A program made the translations under genes and the position numbers. Positions 56,991 through 64,000 of a DNA stretch of 64,000 nucleotides are shown in pieces. Numbering within the stretch: position 1 is the first letter of the stretch; every line of letters starts with the position of its first letter. The notes beneath the pieces were generated by a model, which worked only from the letters and a program-made list of their open reading frames with translations, was not told the DNA's origin and made no database searches. The stretch covers positions 124,001-188,000 of the forward strand of contig CACJPV010000001.1 of NCBI GenBank assembly GCA_902595425.1, written 5' to 3'. This stretch comes from an uncultured Alphaproteobacteria bacterium (lineage in GTDB: Bacteria; Pseudomonadota; Alphaproteobacteria; HIMB59; GCA-002718135).

Positions 56991-59917
56991 TGAACCCATT
57001 TAAAAATCAAAAAGAAATTGTAAAAACTTCACCGCGAGTAAGTGATGAAATAAAGCAAACCACCTGTTACATGTGTGCTTGCAGATGTGGGATTGATGTA
57101 CACATGTTAGATAATCAAATTCGATTCATTGAGGGTAACAAGAATCATCCTACAAATAAAGGAGTTCTTTGCGCAAAAGGCTCTGCGGGAATTATGCAGC
57201 AAAATTCTCCCGCTAAGTTATCCAAACCTCTTCTAAGAATTGGTGAGAGAGGCAAGGGAGAATTTAAACAAATTGAGTGGGATGAAGCTATGCAAATCGC
57301 AACAACTTGGTTATCTGATATTAGAAATACAGATCCTAAAAAACTTGCTTTTTTTACTGGAAGAGATCAAAGCCAATCATTAACTGGTTGGTGGGCTAAT
57401 CAATTTGGAACTTGCAATTTTGCTGCCCACGGAGGTTTTTGTTCTGTTAACATGGCAGCAGCAGGACTTTATACAATTGGAGGGTCATTTTGGGAATTTG
57501 GTGAGGTTGATTGGGAACACACTAAATATTTTATTTTATTTGGATGTGCCGAAGATCATGACTCCAACCCAATAAAAATGGGTTTGGGTAAATTAAAATC
57601 AAAGGTTGATAGTAAATTTGTTTCTGTGAATCCTGTAAAAACGGGCTATTCGGCTATTGCTGATGAGTGGATAGGCATACGACCAGGTACTGATGGTTTA
57701 TTTGTTCATAGTTTAATTTACGAGTTATTAAAATCTAATAAAGTAGATTGGAAGTACTTAAGCAAATATACGAATGCTAATTGGCTAGTCTATAATAATC
57801 CTGGGAATGAAAAACATGGTTTATTTGCAAGAGATGAAAATAATCTTCCAGTTGTATACTGTAAAAATACTAAAATTGTTTCTTCTGATATAGAAAATAC
57901 AAACTCTGCTTTCTTTGGAAAATATAAATATAATAATGTAGAGGTGATTCCTTCCTTTGAGTTTTTATCAAAGGAATATTTAAATCCAAAATACAAACCA
58001 GAAAATATTTCCAAACTAATTGATATTGATGCAAAAGTAATAAAAAAAATTGCTGCAGAAATAGCTGAAACTGCTTTTGAAAAAGAAATAGAAATCAAAG
58101 TTGATTGGGAAGATCATAATGGAAAAAAACACTCATCTTTTAAAGGAAGACCAGTTTCAATGCATGCTATGAGAGGTATTTCTGCCCATTCGAATGGATT
58201 TAATACATGTAAATTAATTCACATTCTTCAAACTTTAATTGGATCTATAGATGTACCAGGGGGGTTTAGGTACAAAGCGCCATATCCAAAACATGTAGTC
58301 CCTGGACCAAAGCCTGCAGGTAAAATAGTAAAGCCTAACACTCCAATTGGAGGAATGCCATTAGGGTTTCCAAAATCTCCTGAAGATCTTCTTACCGATG
58401 AAGATGAAAAACCACTAAGAATTGATAAAGCATACAGTTGGGAAAATCCATTATCCGCACATGGTTTAATGCATATGGTCATTAACAATGCTTGGAAGGG
58501 TGACCCATATAAAATTGATGTTCTTTTTATGTATATGGCAAATATGGCATGGAATTCATCAATGAATACCGAGCAGACAATTAAAAAATTAACCGATAAA
58601 GACAAAGAAACTGGAGAGTATAAAATTCCTAAAATTATTTATAGTGATGCATATTATTCTGAAACGGTTCCTTATGCAGACCTTGTATTACCTGATACAA
58701 CATATTTAGAGAGATGGGATTGTATATCTCTCTTGGATAGGCCCATAAGTTCCGCAGATAGTGCAGCCGATGCAATTCGACAACCAATTATAAAACCGAC
58801 AAGAGATGTAAAACCATTTCAGGACGTACTAATTGATCTTGGAGCAAGGTTAGGACTTCCAGGTTTTGTAAATGAAGATATGTCGCCAAAATATCCAAAT
58901 GGATATAGCGATTATATTGTTAATCACGAAAGACAACCTGGCATAGGACCTTTAGCAGGTTGGAGAGGAAACGGAAATCAGTTTGGGAAAGGTGAAGTAA
59001 ATAAAAATCAACTTGAAGAGTATATTCAAAACGGATGTTTTCATAATTATGAATTTAATGACAATCAAAAATATTATAAATTCACAAATAAGCATTATTT
59101 AAATTTCGCCTATGAAATGGGATGGATAAATAAAAAAGTACCTATTGTTATCCAAATGTATAGTGAAGAAATGCAAAAATTTAAACTTGCAGGTGAAGGT
59201 TATGGAGATAAAATTCCACCTGATCATTTAAAAGATAGGATCAAAAAATATTTTAATCCTGTACCGACTTGGTACCAACCATTTGAAGAAAAGATCAATA
59301 AAGAAAAGGGCAAAAATTTTGATCTTTATGCGGTAACTCAAAGACCACCTCATATGTATCATTCATGGGGTTCACAAAATGCGTGGTTAAGACAAATAAC
59401 TAACCTTAATTATCTCTATATAAGTGAGTACATAGCTCAAGAAAATAATCTCAAAAATTTAGATTGGGTATGGGTAGAGAGCTTTAGTAGTAAAATAAAA
59501 GTTCAATGTCGTGTTATGAAAGGTGTAAACAAGAATACTGTTTGGACATGGAATGCAATTGGAAAAAGAAAAGGTGCTTGGAATTTAAGTCCAGGAGCTC
59601 CTGAATCAAATAAAGGTTTTTTATTAAATCATCTAATTTCAGATGTTTTGCATAATGAGGGTAATAGAAATTCACAGTTGTCAAACTCAGACCCTATTAC
59701 AGGTCAGGCTGCGTGGTATGATTTAAAAGTAAAAATATACAAATGTAAAGATGAAGAAATAGATGGTAAAATTTACCCTAATTTCGACATCATAAAAAAT
59801 AAATCTCGAAAAAATATATATATTAGTGATTATGGCAAACAGTTCACAAAAGAATTTAAAGATAATAATTTAACTTTAAATCAAGAATATATAGGAAATA
59901 GTAAAAACATAAAATGA
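56990..59917 (+). CDS. soeA: Sulfite dehydrogenase (quinone) molybdopterin subunit, SoeA-like
   Basis: A 975-aa bis-MGD oxidoreductase. A [4Fe-4S] site uses Cys26, Cys29, Cys33 and Cys61 (TTCYMCACRCG, CAKGSAG), and the metal-ligand Cys is likely Cys151 in AAHGGFCSVNMAAAG. There is no Tat signal, so it faces the cytoplasm, as SoeABC does, unlike periplasmic thiosulfate or polysulfide reductases of the same family. With soeB, soeC and tauE the best call is oxidation of sulfite to sulfate with electrons going to quinone. Other CISM enzymes remain possible. Confidence 0.85.
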   Translation: MNPFKNQKEIVKTSPRVSDEIKQTTCYMCACRCGIDVHMLDNQIRFIEGNKNHPTNKGVLCAKGSAGIMQQNSPAKLSKPLLRIGERGKGEFKQIEWDEAMQIATTWLSDIRNTDPKKLAFFTGRDQSQSLTGWWANQFGTCNFAAHGGFCSVNMAAAGLYTIGGSFWEFGEVDWEHTKYFILFGCAEDHDSNPIKMGLGKLKSKVDSKFVSVNPVKTGYSAIADEWIGIRPGTDGLFVHSLIYELLKSNKVDWKYLSKYTNANWLVYNNPGNEKHGLFARDENNLPVVYCKNTKIVSSDIENTNSAFFGKYKYNNVEVIPSFEFLSKEYLNPKYKPENISKLIDIDAKVIKKIAAEIAETAFEKEIEIKVDWEDHNGKKHSSFKGRPVSMHAMRGISAHSNGFNTCKLIHILQTLIGSIDVPGGFRYKAPYPKHVVPGPKPAGKIVKPNTPIGGMPLGFPKSPEDLLTDEDEKPLRIDKAYSWENPLSAHGLMHMVINNAWKGDPYKIDVLFMYMANMAWNSSMNTEQTIKKLTDKDKETGEYKIPKIIYSDAYYSETVPYADLVLPDTTYLERWDCISLLDRPISSADSAADAIRQPIIKPTRDVKPFQDVLIDLGARLGLPGFVNEDMSPKYPNGYSDYIVNHERQPGIGPLAGWRGNGNQFGKGEVNKNQLEEYIQNGCFHNYEFNDNQKYYKFTNKHYLNFAYEMGWINKKVPIVIQMYSEEMQKFKLAGEGYGDKIPPDHLKDRIKKYFNPVPTWYQPFEEKINKEKGKNFDLYAVTQRPPHMYHSWGSQNAWLRQITNLNYLYISEYIAQENNLKNLDWVWVESFSSKIKVQCRVMKGVNKNTVWTWNAIGKRKGAWNLSPGAPESNKGFLLNHLISDVLHNEGNRNSQLSNSDPITGQAAWYDLKVKIYKCKDEEIDGKIYPNFDIIKNKSRKNIYISDYGKQFTKEFKDNNLTLNQEYIGNSKNIK

Positions 59918-60654
59918 CATCTTTACCTGCAAAACAAAATAAAAAACTTGGACTTGTAATTGATTTAGATATTTGCGTTGGCTGTCATGCTTGTGCAGTA
60001 AATTGTAAAGAATGGAATACTTCAGGTCATTCATCACCTCTCCATGATATTGATCCTTACGGAGATGATCCTACTGGAGTTTGGTTTAATAGAATTCATA
60101 CTTTTGAAGTAGAGTCTGAAATAAATGGAAGTAAAACAGTTCATTTTCCTAAAAGTTGCTTGCATTGTAGTGATGCTCCTTGTGTTACAGTATGCCCAAC
60201 TGGCGCCTCATACAAAAGAGAGGAAGATGGTATAGTTCTAGTAAACCCTGAAACATGCATAGGTTGTAAATTATGTTCATGGTCTTGCCCTTACGGTGCA
60301 AGAGAATATGATGAAGAAGCCGGTATAATGAAAAAATGTACATTATGTGTAGACAAAATTTATAATGAAAATATCCCTGAAAGTGATCGAGTACCAGCAT
60401 GTGTTTCTACATGTCCAGCAGGCGCCAGAAGTTTTGGAGATTTAGGTGATGAAAACTCTAATATATTCAAACTTGTAGAAGAGAGAAATGGTTATGATTT
60501 GATGCCTGAGCAAGATTGCTTGCCAACAAATAAATATTTACCACCAAGAGAAAAAAATAATCAATTTAAAAATGATGCACTTAATTCCATAACTAATGAT
60601 AATGATTTTTCTTTTGATACTTGGAAAGAAATTATTGAAGATGCATCCAAGTAA
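59914..60654 (+). CDS. soeB: Iron-sulfur subunit SoeB
   Basis: A 246-aa electron-transfer subunit with four ferredoxin-type cysteine clusters: CVGCHACAVNCKEWN, CLHCSDAPCVTVCPTGA, CIGCKLCSWSCPYGA and CTLCVDKIY with CVSTCPAGARSFGD. No signal peptide. It would carry electrons from SoeA to the membrane subunit. It overlaps soeA by 4 bases and soeC by 14. Confidence 0.93.
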   Translation: MTSLPAKQNKKLGLVIDLDICVGCHACAVNCKEWNTSGHSSPLHDIDPYGDDPTGVWFNRIHTFEVESEINGSKTVHFPKSCLHCSDAPCVTVCPTGASYKREEDGIVLVNPETCIGCKLCSWSCPYGAREYDEEAGIMKKCTLCVDKIYNENIPESDRVPACVSTCPAGARSFGDLGDENSNIFKLVEERNGYDLMPEQDCLPTNKYLPPREKNNQFKNDALNSITNDNDFSFDTWKEIIEDASK

Positions 60655-61582
60655 ATCAATAATTTTTTTTACTGTCATGTCTGGTACTGGTTATGGGATA
60701 ATTATTTGTCTATCATTTTTAGCGTTAATTGCAGAAATAAACTTTAATTATGGTTTTAAATTATCACTTATTTTAATTAGTTTTTTATTTATCACCCTCG
60801 GCCTATTATCCTCTACTCTTCATTTAGGTCATCCTGAAAGGGCATGGAGATCATTTAGTCAATGGAGATCTTCTTGGTTATCAAGAGAAGGTTTGGCTGC
60901 AATTTTGACATACATACCTCTAATGATATTTTATTTACTATGGTTTCTTGAAATGGATATATTTAAATATTTTCTTTATAGCGCTTCAATTTTGTCTGTG
61001 ATTACAATTTACTGCACAGGACAAATGTACGCTAGTTTAAAAACTGTACCTGCTTGGCACAATGTATATGTCACTCCAATCTATTTAATTAATGGCCTAT
61101 CTATTGGCTCTTTAAGCATTTATTGCCTAACACGTTTCTACGAGTCTGAAATTCAACATTTGTATCAATTTACTCTACTAAGTTTAGCTTTATGCTTATT
61201 GTTAAAAATTACTTATTGGTTTCACATTAGAACTAAGTCCACTAGCTCTATAAACACAGCAATTGGATTAGGAAAAGATAATAAAGTATCGTTTTTTGAA
61301 GGGCCTCACACTGGAAAAAATTTTTTAACGACTGAGATGATTAATAAAATAAAAAAAGAAAAAGCAAATTTTTTAAGATTATGCTTTATCATTCTTTCTT
61401 GCGTCTTACCTATGTATATGATTGTGCAAGAAGCAACACTTATAATCGATGCTTTTATATTAAAATTATCTTTTTTTATTACTTTAGTTTTTGCTCTAAT
61501 TGGAATGCTGATTGAAAGATACTTATTTTTTATCCAAGCGAAACATGTTGTAAGTTTATATTATGGAGAAAATAAAGTTTAA
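60641..61582 (+). CDS. soeC: Membrane anchor subunit SoeC (DmsC/NrfD-like)
   Basis: A 313-aa integral membrane protein with eight predicted helices, taking the ATG at 60641, which gives MHPSKSIIFFTVMSGTGYG, the usual DmsC-type N-terminus; the frame is open 45 bases further upstream. The block LHLGHPERAWRSFSQWRSSW after the second helix is typical of DmsC/SoeC. It anchors SoeAB and passes electrons to quinone. Confidence 0.9.
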   Translation: MHPSKSIIFFTVMSGTGYGIIICLSFLALIAEINFNYGFKLSLILISFLFITLGLLSSTLHLGHPERAWRSFSQWRSSWLSREGLAAILTYIPLMIFYLLWFLEMDIFKYFLYSASILSVITIYCTGQMYASLKTVPAWHNVYVTPIYLINGLSIGSLSIYCLTRFYESEIQHLYQFTLLSLALCLLLKITYWFHIRTKSTSSINTAIGLGKDNKVSFFEGPHTGKNFLTTEMINKIKKEKANFLRLCFIILSCVLPMYMIVQEATLIIDAFILKLSFFITLVFALIGMLIERYLFFIQAKHVVSLYYGENKV

Positions 61583-61583
61583 A

Positions 61584-62327
61584 ATGAATAGCAAAAAGTT
61601 CTTACTAACTATATTTTTTATTATAACATCTCTCGTTAAAATAGTTTCAGCTGAAGCATATTTTGACCTCTCAGAAAATAACATTAAAATTCAAACAGAT
61701 TTCAATGGAAAAGAAATAATTATATTTGGAATATTGAACGAAGATCAAGACACTCTTATAACTATTAAAGGACCTGAAAAAAATGCATTAATCCAAAAAA
61801 AAGAGAGAATTTTAGGTTTTTGGTTTAACACTAAGCAAATCACTTACAACAAAATACCTAGTATTTTTTTTATAGCATCATCTGGAAATCTAAAAGATAT
61901 TCTTCCCATGTCAACAATAATAAAAGAAGAACTCAGTTTTGATTTATTGCTAGAAAATAAACTATCAAAAAGAAATTTTATCTCAGACATTTCTCTTGAT
62001 GATTGGAAAGATAACTTCGTAAGAATAAAAAAAGATAAGAGCTTGTTTAAGGAATACAATGTAGAAAAAATAGAAAACAAACTCTTTCAAACTAGAGTGT
62101 TCTTCCCAGCTGAGTCAATTCCAGGAGATTACTCAGTTAACGTGTATCAAATAAAAAATAATGTGATTTTAAATAAAAAAGAAAAAATTATTACTCTAAA
62201 AAAATCAGGGATTGGAAGTCAAATATATGATTTTGCACACAAGAATTCTGCAGCTTATGGTTTGTTTGCAATCATATTTGCTATATTATCTGGTTTTCTA
62301 GCCGCTACATTATTTAGGAGGTCTTAA
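61584..62327 (+). CDS. TIGR02186-like membrane-anchored protein, function unknown
   Basis: A 247-aa protein from the ATG at 61584, which follows the soeC stop by one base. It has an N-terminal signal peptide (cleavage likely near VSAEAYF), a roughly 190-residue periplasmic domain with alternating beta-like segments, and a C-terminal transmembrane helix ending LFRRS. It resembles the TIGR02186 family of alphaproteobacteria, often found beside TauE-type exporters and sulfur genes (from memory). Function unknown; a role in sulfite handling at the membrane is suggested by operon position. Confidence 0.65.
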   Translation: MNSKKFLLTIFFIITSLVKIVSAEAYFDLSENNIKIQTDFNGKEIIIFGILNEDQDTLITIKGPEKNALIQKKERILGFWFNTKQITYNKIPSIFFIASSGNLKDILPMSTIIKEELSFDLLLENKLSKRNFISDISLDDWKDNFVRIKKDKSLFKEYNVEKIENKLFQTRVFFPAESIPGDYSVNVYQIKNNVILNKKEKIITLKKSGIGSQIYDFAHKNSAAYGLFAIIFAILSGFLAATLFRRS

Positions 62328-62800
62328 TGAATGATAATCGATATATATTAGTTATTGCAGATGAGTCACCAGAGATGGAAATTGCTTTAGAATATGCATG
62401 TGCGAGATCAAAAAAAACAAGTCGTAAAATAATTATTGCAACATTTATAGAGCCATTAGATGTTTTAACAACTCAAGGTGTAACGGAAATAATGAAAAAT
62501 GAAGCTAGAGAAGAAGCAGAAAAAATTCTCCAAAAAGCAGCGAGCTATGTCAAAGAAAAAACAGGCGAAATGCCTGCTTTAGCAGTGCGAGAGGGAGAGA
62601 CCATCACAGAACTAAAAAAACTTATTGATGAAGAAGAAAATATTAATGTCTTAGTTTTAGCTGCAAACTCAGATCCAAAAAGCAAAGAATCAAATGTAAT
62701 TATAAACTCTTTGGTTAGTCAAGAAATAACAAATCTGAGAGTGCCTGTTATGATTGTTCCTGGCAACTTTTCAAAAGATCATATTGCTTTAATAACATAG
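62327..62800 (+). CDS. Universal stress protein family (UspA)
   Basis: A 157-aa single-domain Usp fold with YILVIADESPEMEIALEYA at the start and a C-terminal nucleotide-loop region ending NLRVPVMIVPGNFS. The ATP-binding GxxGxxxxG(S/T) pattern of some members is not clear; the loop reads AANSDPKSKESNVI. A strong AGGAGG site precedes the ATG, which overlaps the upstream stop by one base. It closes the tauE-soeABC operon or links it to pyrE. Confidence 0.85.
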   Translation: MNDNRYILVIADESPEMEIALEYACARSKKTSRKIIIATFIEPLDVLTTQGVTEIMKNEAREEAEKILQKAASYVKEKTGEMPALAVREGETITELKKLIDEEENINVLVLAANSDPKSKESNVIINSLVSQEITNLRVPVMIVPGNFSKDHIALIT

Positions 62801-63436
62801 ATGTCAGAAATAATAGCTGAAAAATTAATTGATATAGAGTCTGTAAAATTTTCTTTTGAAAATCATTTTACTCTAACTTCAGGCTTGAAATCTCCTGTTT
62901 ATGTAGATTGTCGTAAAATTATTTCATTTATAAATGAAAGAGAATTCATTATGAATGAGGCTTTAAATTATTTTAAAAAAAACAAAATTCAATTTGATTT
63001 AGTTGCTGGAGGTGAAACCGCAGGTATTCCTTATGCTGCTATAATTTCTGAAAAAATTAAAAAGCCAATGGTTTATATAAGAAAAAAACCAAAAGGATTT
63101 GGTCAAAACCAACAAATCGAGGGACATTTTAAAGAAAAAGAAAAAGCTATTTTAATCGAAGATCTGGCAACTGACGGCGGAAGTAAAGTTGTATTTGTTG
63201 AGGCTATGAGAAAAGCTGGATTAGTAGTAAATGATATTTTTGTAATCTTTTATTACGATATCTTTAATTTAGAAAACTCTGAGTTATCTAAATTAAATGT
63301 TAATATTCATTCTCTTTGTACATGGAAAGACATTATATCGGTCATAGAAAAGAAAAGTACTTATAAAGAAAATGATATAAAAAACTTAAAAAAATTCCTA
63401 TCTAATCCAGATGATTGGAGAAAAGATAATGCCTGA
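62801..63436 (+). CDS. pyrE: Orotate phosphoribosyltransferase
   Basis: A 211-aa enzyme of pyrimidine synthesis converting orotate and PRPP to OMP. It shows FTLTSGLKSPVYVDCR near 23-38, AGGETAGIPYAAIIS, the RKKPKGFGQNQQIEG loop with catalytic basic residues, and the PRPP-binding VLIEDLATDGGSK-type motif (AILIEDLATDGGSK). It starts on the base after the Usp stop. Confidence 0.95.
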   Translation: MSEIIAEKLIDIESVKFSFENHFTLTSGLKSPVYVDCRKIISFINEREFIMNEALNYFKKNKIQFDLVAGGETAGIPYAAIISEKIKKPMVYIRKKPKGFGQNQQIEGHFKEKEKAILIEDLATDGGSKVVFVEAMRKAGLVVNDIFVIFYYDIFNLENSELSKLNVNIHSLCTWKDIISVIEKKSTYKENDIKNLKKFLSNPDDWRKDNA

Positions 63437-63860
63437 CATAATTTTAGTAAGTGGTGGATTTGATCCTATCCATAGTGGACATATAAAATTAATCAATGAA
63501 GCAAATAAATATGGTGATGTAGTTGTGTTATTAAATTCTGATCAGTGGTTAAGAAATAAAAAAGGAAAAGAATTTCTTCCATTTGATGAAAGAAAAGTAA
63601 TAATGAATAACATAAAAGGAGTTATAGATGTTATTGCATTTGATGACAGTGATAAAAGTTGCATTGATGGTCTAAAAAAAGCTAGAGCAAAATATTCTGA
63701 AAGGTTAATCAAATTTGCAAATGGAGGGGATAGAAATGACAAAACTACCCCTGAGACAACTTTTTGTGAACAAAATAGCATTACACCTTTATGGGGTGTT
63801 GGTGGACATAATAAATCAAATTCCAGTTCCTGGATCTTGAAAAAATGGAATGAAAAATAA
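63429..63860 (+). CDS. Cytidylyltransferase-like nucleotidyltransferase
   Basis: A 143-aa single-domain protein from the ATG at 63429, which overlaps the pyrE stop (ATGCCTGA). The HxGH-type motif is in VSGGFDPIHSGHIKLI at 7-22, the usual cytidylyltransferase signature, and the second motif region reads FANGGDRNDKTTPE. Related proteins activate glycerol phosphate, heptose or FAD precursors; the substrate here is not identifiable. It ends one base before the convergent pdxH. Confidence 0.85.
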   Translation: MPDIILVSGGFDPIHSGHIKLINEANKYGDVVVLLNSDQWLRNKKGKEFLPFDERKVIMNNIKGVIDVIAFDDSDKSCIDGLKKARAKYSERLIKFANGGDRNDKTTPETTFCEQNSITPLWGVGGHNKSNSSSWILKKWNEK

Positions 63861-64000
63861 TTAGGGGTACAACTTTTTAGTTACCCATACATTATCAATA
63901 TTAGTGTATATTTGACGATCATGGACACGGTAAGGCATTTCTTGCCAAAACTCAATTAAACGGGGAATTACTAAATAACCATTCCAATGTGTTGGACGTG
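63861..64000 (-). CDS. pdxH: Pyridoxamine 5'-phosphate oxidase, C-terminus only (runs off the window)
   Basis: Reading the minus strand to the TAA at 63861 gives the last 46 residues: RPTHWNGYLVIPRLIEFWQ, then PYRVHDRQIYTN and the ending KKLYP. The W-x-G-Y-x-V-x-P-x-x-IEFW pattern with RxHDR is the C-terminal active-site signature of PdxH, which makes pyridoxal phosphate. Only this part is present. Confidence 0.9.
   Translation of the reverse strand, partial: RPTHWNGYLVIPRLIEFWQEMPYRVHDRQIYTNIDNVWVTKKLYP

Noticed and set aside
60596-60640. Upstream extension of soeC
   Set aside because: The extra 15 residues lie inside soeB and do not fit the family; the MHPSKS start is the typical one.

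Overview
The window is a compact, clearly AT-rich bacterial chromosome segment with no mobile elements, no CRISPR array and no gene-free stretch over 300 bases. Gene content points to an alphaproteobacterium with a streamlined genome, probably marine and SAR11/HIMB59/AEGEAN-169-like. The pointers are a plant-type GshA, a fused NuoE-NuoF-type formate dehydrogenase beta subunit as in Methylobacterium FDH1, SoeABC next to TauE, a heterotetrameric sarcosine oxidase gene, and gene overlaps of 1-8 bases throughout. The lineage is an inference from memory of these families; no 16S gene is present.

Region 1 (1-11.4 kb) is an amino-acid or compatible-solute catabolic island. A partial sarcosine oxidase beta gene (soxB, minus) diverges from a pyrroline/piperideine-2-carboxylate reductase (plus). 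Convergent to the latter is a tight eight-gene minus-strand operon: arginine:glycine amidinotransferase family, eutA, eutB, eutC, a 480-aa fold-type II PLP enzyme, an M20 amidohydrolase, a creatinase-like M24 protein, and a Ser/Cys proline-racemase-superfamily enzyme. A GabD-like aldehyde dehydrogenase diverges from the operon's head. The eutABC genes of hydroxyectoine catabolism are present, but the usual ectoine hydrolase (EutD), diaminobutyrate deacetylase (EutE) and transaminase are not recognisable, and an amidinotransferase heads the operon. This is the best candidate in the window for an undescribed pathway.

Region 2 (11.4-17.3 kb) holds a ROK sugar kinase, bioY, gshB, gshA and tRNA-Leu(GAG) on the minus strand, lipB on the plus strand, then rluC-like and crcB.

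Region 3 (17.3-46.3 kb) is one continuous minus-strand superoperon for transcription and translation: tRNA-Tyr, tRNA-Gly, tuf, tRNA-Trp, secE, nusG, rplKAJL, rpoBC, rpsLG, fusA, the S10 and spc genes, secY, adk, rpsM, rpsK, rpoA, rplQ. It has a recognisable L10 autoregulatory leader before rplJ and a terminator-like attenuator between rplL and rpoB. tuf is missing from its usual place after fusA, and rpmD (L30) is missing between rpsE and rplO.

Region 4 (46.4-63 kb) starts with rlmB and tRNA-Thr(TGT), then becomes a molybdenum/tungsten and sulfur module. It holds an NAD-type formate dehydrogenase (fdhBA) with a 39-aa lipoprotein gene at the operon's end, tusA, tupB-mobB-moeA, fdhD-mobA, a TauE sulfite exporter, the cytoplasmic sulfite dehydrogenase soeABC, a TIGR02186-like membrane protein and a universal stress protein. 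The cofactor genes would supply the pterin cofactor to both the formate and sulfite dehydrogenases. The window ends with pyrE, a nucleotidyltransferase and a partial pdxH (minus).
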